Source: Toxonevra muliebris (taxonomy: Eukaryota > Arthropoda > Insecta > Diptera > Pallopteridae). From it: a stretch of 64,000 bases of DNA. The notes beneath the pieces are model-generated. The model searched no databases. It was not told the DNA's origin and saw nothing but the letters and a program-made list of their open reading frames with translations. The first letter of the stretch is position 1, and every line of letters starts with the position of its first letter. Shown one piece after another: positions 55,188-64,000 of this stretch. Where the stretch lies: contig CAVNUY010000030.1 of assembly GCA_963691655.1 (NCBI GenBank), positions 62,001 to 126,000 of the forward strand, read 5' to 3'. The translations under genes were made by a program, and so were the position numbers.

Positions 55188-58100
55188 CGAAATTTAAATT
55201 CGAAATTAAAATTCGAAATTAAAATTCGAAATTGAAATTCGAAATTAAAATTCGAAATTAAAATTCGAAATTGAAATTCGAAATTAAAATTCGAAATTAA
55301 AATTCGAAATTAAATCCAAAATTAAAATTCGAAATTTAAATTCGAAATTAAAATTCGAAATTTAAATTCGAAATTAAAATTCGAAATTAAAATTCGAAAT
55401 TAAAATTCGAAATTGAAATTCGGAATTAAAATTCGAAATTAAAATTCGAAATTAAAATTCGAAATTAAAATTCGAAATTTAAATTCTAAATTAAAATTCG
55501 AAATTAAAATTCGAAATTAAAATTCGAAATAAAAATTCGAAATTAAAATTCGAAATTAAAATCGAAATTGAAATTCGAAATTAAAATTCGAAATTTAAAT
55601 TCGAAATTAAAATTCGAAATTAAAATTCGAAATTAAAATTCGAAATTGAAATTCGAAATTAAAATTCGAAATTTAAATTCGAAATTGAAATTCGAAATTA
55701 AACTTCGAAATTGAAATTCGAAATTAAAATACGAAATTTAAATTCGAAATTGAAATTCGAAATTGAAATTCGAAATTGAAATTCGAAAATAAAATTCGAA
55801 ATTAAAATTCGAAATTAAAATTCGAAATTGAAATTCGAAATTAAAATTCGAAATTTAAATTCGAAATTAAAATTCGAAATTAAAATTCGAAATTTAAATT
55901 CGAAATTGAAATTCGAAATTAAACTTCGAAATTGAAATTCGAAATTAAAATACGAAATTTAAATTCGAAATTAAAATTCGAAATTAAAATTCGAAATTGA
56001 AATTCGAAAATAAAAATCGAAATTAAAATTCGAAATTAAAATTCGGAATTAAAATTCGAAATTAAAATTCGAAATTAAAATTCGAAATTAAATTCAAAAT
56101 TGAAATTCGAAATTAAAATTCAAAATTAAAATTCGAAATTAAAATTCGAAATTGAAATTCGAAAATAAAATTCGAAATTAAAATTCGAAATTAAAATTCG
56201 AAATTAAAATTCGAAATTAAAATTCGGAATTAAAATTCGAAATTAAAATTCGAAATTGAAATTCGAAATTAAAATTTGAAATTTAAATTCGAAATTGAAA
56301 TTCGAAATTAAAATTCGAAATTTAAATTCGAAATTAAAATTCGAAATTGAAATTCGAAATTAAACTTCGAAATTAAAATTCGAAATTAAAATTCGAAATT
56401 AAAATTCGAAATTAAAATTCGAAATTAAAATTCGAAATTAAAATTCGAAATTAAAATTCGAAATTGAAATTCGAAAATAAAATTCGAAATTAAAATTCGA
56501 AATTAAAATTCGGAATTAAAATTCGAAATTAAAATTCGAAATTAAAATTCGAAATTAAAATTCGAAATTAAAATTCGAAATTAAAATTCGGAATTAAAAT
56601 TCGAAATTAAAATTCGGAATTAAAATTCGGAATTTAAATTCGAAATTAAAATTCGAAATTAAAATTCGAAATTAAAATTCGAAATAAAAATTTGAAATTA
56701 AAATTCGAAATTAAAATTCGAAATTAAAATTCGAAATTGAAATTCGAAATTAAAATTCGAAATTTAAATTCGAAATTGAAATTCGAAATTAAAATTCGAA
56801 ATTTAAATTCGAAATTAAAATTCGAAATTGAAATTCGAAATTAAACTTCGAAATTAAAATTCGAAATTAAAATTCGAAATTAAAATTCGAAATTAAAATT
56901 CGAAATTAAAATTCGAAATTAAAATTCGAAATTAAAATTCGAAATTAAAATTCGGAATTAAAATTCGAAATTAAAATTCGGAATTAAAATTCGGAATTAA
57001 AATTCGAAATTAAAATTCGAAATTTAAATTCGAAATTGAAATTCGAAATTAAAATTCGAAATTTAAATTCGAAATTAAAATTCGAAATTGAAATTCGAAA
57101 TTAAACTTCGGAATTAAAATTCGGAATTAAAATTCGAAATTAAAATTCGAAATTAAAATTCGAAATTAAAATTCGAAATTAAAATTCGAAATTAAAATTC
57201 GGAATTAAAATTCGAAATTAAAATTCGGAATTAAAATTCGGAATTAAAATTCGAAATTAAAATTCGAAATTAAAATTCGAAATTAAAATTCGGAATTAAA
57301 ATTCGAAATTAAAATTCGAAATTGAAATTCGAAATTAAAATTCGGAATCAAAATTCGGAATTAAAATTCGGAATTAAAATTCGGAATTAAAATTCGAAAT
57401 TAAAATTCGAAATTAAAATTCGAAATTAAAATTCGAAATTAAAATTCGAAATTAAAATTCGAAATTGAAATTCGAAATTAAAATTCGAAATTAAAATTCG
57501 AAATTAAAATTCGAAATTAAAATTCGAAATTAAAATTCGAAATTAAAATTCGAAATTGAAATTCGAAATTAAAATTCGAAATTGAAATTCGAAAATAAAA
57601 TTCGAAATTAAAATTCGAAATTAAAACTCGAAATTGAAATTCGAAATTAAAATTCGAAATTAAAATTCGAAATTAAAATTCGAAATTAAAATTCGGAATT
57701 AAAATTCGAAATTAAAATTCGAAATTAAAATTCGAAATTAAATTACAAATTAAAATTCGAAATTGAAACTCGAAATTAAAATTCGAAATTGAAATTCGAA
57801 ATTAAAATTCGAAATTAAAATTCGAAATTAAAATTCGAAATTGAAATTCGAAATTAAAATTCGAAATTGAAATTCGAAATTAAAATTCGAAATTAAAATT
57901 CGAAATTAAAATTCGAAATTAAAATTCGAAATTAAAATTCGAAATTAAAATTCGAAATTAAAATTCGAAATTGAAATTCGAAATTAAAATTCGAAATTTA
58001 AATTCGAAATTAAAATTCGAAATTGAAGTTCGAAATTAAACTTCGAAATTAAAATTCGAAATTGAAATTCGAAAATAAAATTCGAAATTAAAATTCGAAA

Positions 58101-61100
58101 TTGAAATTCGAAATTAAAATTCGAAATTAAAATTCAAAATTGAAATTCGAAATTAAAATTCGAAATTAAAATTCGAAATTAAAATTCGAAATTAAAATTC
58201 GAAATTGAAATTCGAAATTAAAATTCGAAATTAAAATTCGAAATTAAAATTGGAAATTAAACTTCGAAATTGAAATTCGAAATTAAAATTCGAAATTTAA
58301 ATTCGAAATTAAAATTCGAAATTGAAATTCGAAATTAAACTTCGAAATTAAAATTCGAAATTAAAATTCGAAATTGAAATTCGAAATTGAAATTCGAAAT
58401 TAAACTTCGAAATTAAAATTCGAAATTAAAATTCGAAATTAAAATTCGAAATTAAAATTCGAAATTAAAATTCGAAATTAAAATTCGAAATTAAAATTCG
58501 AAATTGAAATTCGAAATTAAAATTCGAAATTAAAATTCGAAATTAAGATTCGAAATTAAAATTCGAAATTGAAATTCGAAATTAAAATTCGAAATTTAAA
58601 TTCGAAATTAAAATTCGAAATTGAAATTCGAAATTAAACTTCGAAATTAAAATTCGAAATTAAAATTCGAAATTGAAATTCGAAATTGAAATTCGAAATT
58701 AAAATTCGAAATTGAAATTCGAAATTAAAATTCGAAATTAAAATTCGAAATTAAAATTCGAAATTAAAATTCGAAATTGAAATTCGAAATTAAAATTCGA
58801 AATTTAAATTCGAAATTGAAATTCGAAATTGAAATTCGAAATTAAAATTCGAAATTTAAATTCGAAATTGAAATTCGAAACTAAAATTCGAAATTGAAAT
58901 TCGAAAATAAAATTCGAAATTAAAATTCGAAATTAAAACTCGAAATTGAAATTCGAAATTAAAATTCGAAATTAAAATTCAAAATTAAAATTCGGAATTG
59001 AAATTCGAAATTAAAATTCGAAATTTAAATTCGAAATTGAAATACGAAATCAAAATTCAAAATTGAAATTCGAAAATAAAATTCGGAATTAAAATTCGGA
59101 ATTAAAATTCGAAATTAAAATTCGAAATTAAAATTCGAAATTAAATTCAAAATTAAAATTCGAAATTGAAACTCGAAATTAAAATTCGAAATTGAAATTC
59201 GAAATTAAAATTCGAAATTAAAATTCGAAATTAAAATTCGAAATTGAAATTCGAAATTAAAATTCGAAAGTAAAATTCGAAATTAAAATTCGAAATTAAA
59301 ATTCGAAATTAAAATTCGAAATTAAAATTCGAAATTGAAATTCGAAATTAAAATTCGAAATTTAAATTCGAAATTGAAATTCGAAATTAAAATTCGAAAT
59401 TGAAATTCGAAAATAAATTTCGAAATTAAAATTCGAAATTAAAACTCGAAATTAAAATTCGAAATTAAAATTCGAAATTAAAATTCAAAATTAAAATTCG
59501 GAATTAAAATTCGGAATTAAAATTCGGAATTAAAATTCGAAATTAAAATTCGAAATTAAAATTCGAAATTAAATTCAAAATTAAAATTCGAAATTGAAAC
59601 TCGAAATTAAAATTCGAAATTGAAATTCGAAATTAAAATTCGAAATTAAAATTCGAAATTAAAATTCGAAATTGAAATTCGAAATTAAAATTCGAAATTT
59701 AAATTCGAAATTAAAATTCGAAATTAAAATTCGAAATTGAAATTCGAAATTAAAATTCGAAATTAAAATTCGAAATTAAAATTCGAAATTAAAATTCGAA
59801 ATTAAAATTCGAAATTGAAATTCGAAAATAAAATTCGAAATTAAAATTCGAAATTAAAATTCGAAATTAAAATTCAAAATTGAAATTCGAAATTAAAATT
59901 CGAAATTTAAATTCGAAATTAAAATTCGAAATTGAAATTCGAAATTAAACTTCGAAATTAAAATTCGAAATTAAAATTCGAAATTGAAATTCGAAATTGA
60001 AATTCAAAATTAAAATTCGAAATTAAAATTCGAAATTAAAATTCGAAATTGAAATTCGAAATTAAAATTCGAAATTAAAATTCGAAATTAAAATTCGAAA
60101 TTAAAAATCGAAATTGAAATTCGAAATTAAAATTCGAAATTAAAATTCGAAATTAAAATTCGAAATTGAAATTCGAAATTAAAATTCGAAATTTAAATTC
60201 GAAATTGAAATTCGAAATTAAAATTCGAAATTGAAATTCGAAAATAAAATTCGAAATTAAAATTCGAAATTAAAACTCGAAATTGAAATTCGAAATTAAA
60301 ATTCGAAATTAAAATTCGAAATTGAAATTCGAAATTAAAATTCGAAATTAAAATTCGAAATTGAAATTCGAAATTAAAATTCGAAATTAAAATTCGAAAT
60401 TAAAATTCGAAATTAAATCCAAAATTAAAATTCGAAATTTAAATTCGAAATTAAAATTCGAAATTAAAATTCGAAATTAAAATTCGAAATTGAAATTCGA
60501 AATTAAAATTCGAAATTGAAATTCGAAATTAAAATTCGAAATTAAAATTCGAAATTAAAATTCGAAATTGAAATTCGAAATTAAAATTCGAAATTACAAT
60601 TCGAAATTAAAATTCGAAATTAAAATTCGAAATTTAAATTCTAAATTAAAATTCGAAATTAAAATTCGAAATTAAAATTCGAAATTAAAATTCGAAATAA
60701 AAATTCGAAATTAAAATTCGAAATTAAAATCGAAATTGAAATTCGAAATTAAAATTCGAAATTTAAATTCGAAATTAAAATTCGAAATTAAAATTCGAAA
60801 TTAAAATTCGAAATTGAAATTCGAAATTAAAATTCGAAATTTAAATTCGAAATTGAAATTCGAAATTGAAATTCGAAAATAAAATTCGAAAATAAAATTC
60901 GAAATTAAAATTCGAAATTAAAATTCGGAATTAAAATTCGAAATTAAAATTCGAAATTAAAATTCGAAATTAAATTCAAAATTAAAATTCGAAATTGAAA
61001 TTCGAAATTAAAATTCGAAATTTAAATTCGAAATTAAAATTCGAAATTAAAATTCGAAATTGAAATTCGAAAATAAAATTCGAAATTAAAATTCGAAATT

Positions 61101-61831
61101 AAAATTCGGAATTAAAATTCGAAATTAAAATTCGGAATTAAAATTCGAAATTAAAATTCGAAATTGAAATTCGAAATTAAAATTCGAAATTTAAATTCGA
61201 AATTGAAATTCGAAATTAAAATTCGAAATTTAAATTCGAAATTAAAATTCGAAATTGAAATTCGAAATTAAACTTCGAAATTAAAATTCGAAATTAAAAT
61301 TCGAAATTAAAATTCGAAATTAAAATTCGAAATTAAAATTCGAAATTAAAATTCGAAATTAAAATTCGAAATTGAAATTCGAAAATAAAATTCGAAATTA
61401 AAATTCGAAATTAAAATTCGGAATTAAAATTCGAAATTAAAATTCGGAATTAAAATTCGAAATTAAAATTCGAAATTGAAATTCGAAATTAAAATTCGAA
61501 ATTTAAATTCGAAATTGAAATTCGAAATTAAAATTCGAAATTTAAATTCGAAATTAAAATTCGAAATTGAAATTCGAAATTAAACTTCGAAATTAAAATT
61601 CGAAATTAAACTTCGGAATTAAAATTCGGAATTAAAATTCGAAATTAAAATTCGAAATTAAAATTCGAAATTAAAATTCGAAATTAAAATTCGAAATTAA
61701 AATTCGGAATTAAAATTCGAAATTAAAATTCGGAATTAAAATTCGGAATTAAAATTCGAAATTAAAATTCGGAATTAAAATTCGGAATTAAAATTCGAAA
61801 TTAAAATTCGAAATTAAAATTCGAAATTAAA
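55188..61831. repeat. Loosely ordered GA-form domain
   Basis: Nearly all GAAATT units with GAAATTG, TTTAAATT, AAACTTCG and GAAAATAAA variants and small GG patches (about 56,580-56,640, 56,950-57,000, 57,340-57,390, 59,085-59,105, 59,500-59,530). TACGAAATT markers at 55,188, 55,732 and 55,953 are 544 and 221 bp apart, so the 1,014-bp period is lost. AAATCC or AAATCG 12-bp units near 55,316, 55,562, 60,418 and 60,730 mark partial copies. No HOR as regular as that at 47-51 kb was seen, and no unique sequence. Confidence 0.8.
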
Positions 61832-62650
61832 ATTCGAAATTAAAATTCGAAATTAAAATTCGGAATTAAAATTCGAAATTAAAATTCGGAATTAAAATTC
61901 GGAATTAAAATTCGAAATTAAAATTCGAAATTAAAATTCGAAATTAAAATTCGGAATTAAAATTCGAAATTAAAATTCGAAATTGAAATTCGAAATTAAA
62001 ATTCGGAATCAAAATTCGGAATTAAAATTCGGAATTAAAATTCGAAATTGAAATTCGAAATTAAAATTTGAAATTGAAATTCGAAATTTAAATTCGGAAT
62101 TAAAATTCGAAATTAAAATTCGAAATTAAAATTCGGAATTAAAATTCGGAATTAAAATTCGGAATTAAAATTCGGAATTAAAATTCGAAATTAAAATTCG
62201 AAATTAAAATTCGAAATTAAAATTCGAAATTAAAATTCGAAATTGAAATTCGAAATTAAAATTCGAAATTTAAATTCGAAATTAAAATTCGAAATTAAAA
62301 TTCGAAATTAAAATTCGAAATTGAAATTCGAAATTAAAATTCGAAATTTAAATTCGAAATTGAAATTCGAAATTGAAATTCGAAATTGAAATTCGAAATT
62401 AAAATTCGAAATTGAAATTCGAAATTAAAATTCGAAATTAAAATTCGAAATTAAAATTCGAAATTGAAATTCGAAATTAAAATTCGAAATTACAATTCGA
62501 AATTAAAATTCGAAATTAAAATTCGAAATTTAAATTCTAAATTAAAATTCGAAATTAAAATTCGAAATTAAAATTCGAAATTAAAATTCGAAATAAAAAT
62601 TCGAAATTAAAATTCGAAATTAAAATCGAAATTGAAATTCGAAATTTAAA
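61832..62650. repeat. Duplicated segment at 948-bp offset (copy 1)
   Basis: Marks GGAATCAAA (62,010), TTTGAAATTG (62,070), TTACAATTCG (62,493) and TTCTAAATT (62,537) all recur 948 bp downstream; the rest of the unit order agrees by eye. 948 is 72 x 13 plus one 12-bp unit, the AAATCG unit near 62,625. The last part also matches 60.6-60.7 kb at 1,896 bp offset. Confidence 0.85.
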
Positions 62651-62779
62651 TTCGAAATTAAAATTCGAAATTAAAATTCGAAATTAAAATTCGAAATTGA
62701 AATTCGAAATTAAAATTCGAAATTTAAATTCGAAATTGAAATTCGAAATTGAAATTCGAAAATAAAATTCGAAAATAAA

Positions 62780-63598
62780 ATTCGAAATTAAAATTCGAAA
62801 TTAAAATTCGGAATTAAAATTCGAAATTAAAATTCGGAATTAAAATTCGGAATTAAAATTCGAAATTAAAATTCGAAATTAAAATTCGAAATTAAAATTC
62901 GGAATTAAAATTCGAAATTAAAATTCGAAATTGAAATTCGAAATTAAAATTCGGAATCAAAATTCGGAATTAAAATTCGGAATTAAAATTCGAAATTGAA
63001 ATTCGAAATTAAAATTTGAAATTGAAATTCGAAATTTAAATTCGGAATTAAAATTCGAAATTAAAATTCGAAATTAAAATTCGGAATTAAAATTCGGAAT
63101 TAAAATTCGGAATTAAAATTCGGAATTAAAATTCGAAATTAAAATTCGAAATTAAAATTCGAAATTAAAATTCGAAATTAAAATTCGAAATTGAAATTCG
63201 AAATTAAAATTCGAAATTTAAATTCGAAATTAAAATTCGAAATTAAAATTCGAAATTAAAATTCGAAATTGAAATTCGAAATTAAAATTCGAAATTTAAA
63301 TTCGAAATTGAAATTCGAAATTGAAATTCGAAATTGAAATTCGAAATTAAAATTCGAAATTGAAATTCGAAATTAAAATTCGAAATTAAAATTCGAAATT
63401 AAAATTCGAAATTGAAATTCGAAATTAAAATTCGAAATTACAATTCGAAATTAAAATTCGAAATTAAAATTCGAAATTTAAATTCTAAATTAAAATTCGA
63501 AATTAAAATTCGAAATTAAAATTCGAAATTAAAATTCGAAATAAAAATTCGAAATTAAAATTCGAAATTAAAATCGAAATTGAAATTCGAAATTAAAA
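62780..63598. repeat. Duplicated segment at 948-bp offset (copy 2)
   Basis: The same marks lie at 62,958, 63,018, 63,441 and 63,485. The match ends where this copy has one more 13-bp unit before the TTTAAATT unit. Confidence 0.85.
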
Positions 63599-63840
63599 TT
63601 CGAAATTTAAATTCGAAATTAAAATTCGAAATTAAAATTCGAAATTGAAATTCGAAATTAAAACTCGAAATTACAATTCGAAATTAAAATTCGAAATTAA
63701 AATTCGAAATTTAAATTCTAAATTAAAATTCGAAATTAAAATTCGAAATTAAAATTCGAAATTAAAATTCGAAATAAAAATTCGAAATTAAAATTCGAAA
63801 TTAAAATCGAAATTGAAATTCGAAATTAAAATTCGAAATT
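63440..63840. repeat. Nested 233-bp tandem duplication at the right edge
   Basis: TTACAATTCG at 63,441 and 63,674, and TTCTAAATT at 63,485 and 63,718, are both 233 bp apart (17 x 13 plus one 12-bp unit). The duplicated stretch ends with the same AAATCG 12-bp unit near 63,573 and 63,806. It appears to be a further local duplication of the end of the 948-bp segment; the array continues past the window. Confidence 0.8.
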
Positions 63841-64000
63841 TAAATTCGAAATTAAAATTCGAAATTAAAATTCGAAATTAAAATTCGAAATTGAAATTCG
63901 AAATTAAAATTCGAAATTTAAATTCGAAATTGAAATTCGAAATTGAAATTCGAAAATAAAATTCGAAAATAAAATTCGAAATTAAAATTCGAAATTAAAA

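Larger units (their letters stand above)
1..64000. repeat. 13-bp AT-rich satellite array filling the whole window
   Basis: The sequence is a head-to-tail array of a 13-bp unit, consensus TTCGGAATTAAAA or TTCGAAATTAAAA, with CG dinucleotides 13 bases apart from end to end and no inversion of orientation. About 4,900 units are present. Common variants are GGAGTT for GGAATT, TAATATT for TAAAATT, TTGAAA or TTTAAA for TTAAAA, GGAAC for GGAAT, and TAAATTT for TAAAATT. Sporadic 12-bp units (one A or T missing) and one 14-bp unit near position 6-19 are the only length changes I saw. No gene can be supported: TAA lies on both strands of the unit and the period is 1 modulo 3, so a regular array closes every frame about every 39 bases. 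The nature (satellite) is seen directly; a heterochromatic location is inferred. Confidence 0.97.

Noticed and set aside
1..64000. Protein-coding genes or short open reading frames
   Set aside because: TAA in the basic unit on both strands and a period of 1 modulo 3 close every frame about every 39 bases in regular stretches, and ATG is almost absent. Any open stretch is a product of the repeat.
1..64000. CRISPR array
   Set aside because: Units are 13 bp, directly adjacent, with no unique spacers and no nearby cas-like sequence.
1..64000. Relation to human satellite II/III (GGAAT repeats)
   Set aside because: GGAAT occurs once per 13-bp GG unit, never as a tandem pentamer, and most of the right half has GAAAT instead. 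The resemblance is short and uninformative.
1..64000. Heat-shock factor binding sites (TTC and GAA inverted pairs)
   Set aside because: The usual element needs two bases between TTC and GAA. Here the spacing is one base (TTCGGAA) or none (TTCGAA), so the consensus is not met.
1..64000. CENP-B box
   Set aside because: TTCG followed by GGAA looks like part of the 17-bp box, but the spacing and the GC-rich end of the box are missing in every unit I read.
1..64000. Telomeric repeat or telomere-associated array
   Set aside because: No G-rich telomere motif appears on either strand, and the unit and composition do not resemble known telomere repeats. A subtelomeric place is possible but unsupported.
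1..64000. Replication origin or plasmid iterons
   Set aside because: Iterons are a few to tens of direct repeats beside a replication gene. Thousands of units without a gene do not fit.
1..64000. Pure assembly artefact or sequencing stutter
   Set aside because: Not excluded, but the many private variants in consistent order, the 12-bp units and the differing a and b units are not what stutter gives. Long-read support is the deciding check.

Overview
The whole 64 kb window is one AT-rich tandem satellite array. It is built from a 13-bp unit repeated head to tail about 4,900 times (64,000/13). I found no stretch of unrelated sequence, no gene, no RNA gene and no mobile element. The array runs off both edges, so its true length is unknown. 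Two forms of the unit dominate. The 'GG' form is TTCGGAATTAAAA and the 'GA' form is TTCGAAATTAAAA; a third, 'GAG', form has GGAGTT in place of GGAATT. GC is roughly 15% in GA stretches and 23% in GG stretches. Tens of kilobases of a non-coding short-unit satellite with nested higher-order repeats (HORs) fit eukaryotic constitutive heterochromatin (pericentromeric, centromeric or subtelomeric). The sequence gives no handle on the species.

Layout, left part (1-43.8 kb): GG-rich and GA-rich domains alternate, joined into multi-kilobase higher-order modules. Three GAG blocks (tail at 1-420; 26.3-28.1 kb; 37.2-38.8 kb) share the same downstream flank. Seven GA-rich 'H modules' start near 2.4, 8.3, 14.8, 21.8, 29.9, 33.7 and 40.6 kb. 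In every one, two rare point variants (an AATC and an AAAGTTCG) lie exactly 288 bp apart. The modules fall into two classes by their internal sequence. The 26.3-37.2 kb segment is repeated, with small length changes, from 37.2 kb to about 43.2 kb (offset 10,853 bp falling to about 10,500 bp).

Layout, right part (43.8-64 kb): almost all GA-form. A very regular HOR sits at 47,103-51,158: four consecutive 1,014-bp units (78 x 13) in an a-b-a-b pattern, so the true period is a 2,028-bp dimer. It is preceded by a GG-containing segment. That segment recurs at 51.3-53.2 kb and is followed by another a-b pair, giving a 6,057-bp outer period. Further right the structure is looser, and the last 2 kb carry a 948-bp-offset duplication and a nested 233-bp one.

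There is no coding potential. TAA occurs on both strands of the basic unit and 13 is 1 modulo 3, so a regular array closes every frame about every 39 bases. By eye I found only four ATG trinucleotides on the + strand. What the window records is satellite evolution: unequal exchange and segmental amplification of marked blocks, with the CpG of almost every unit kept.
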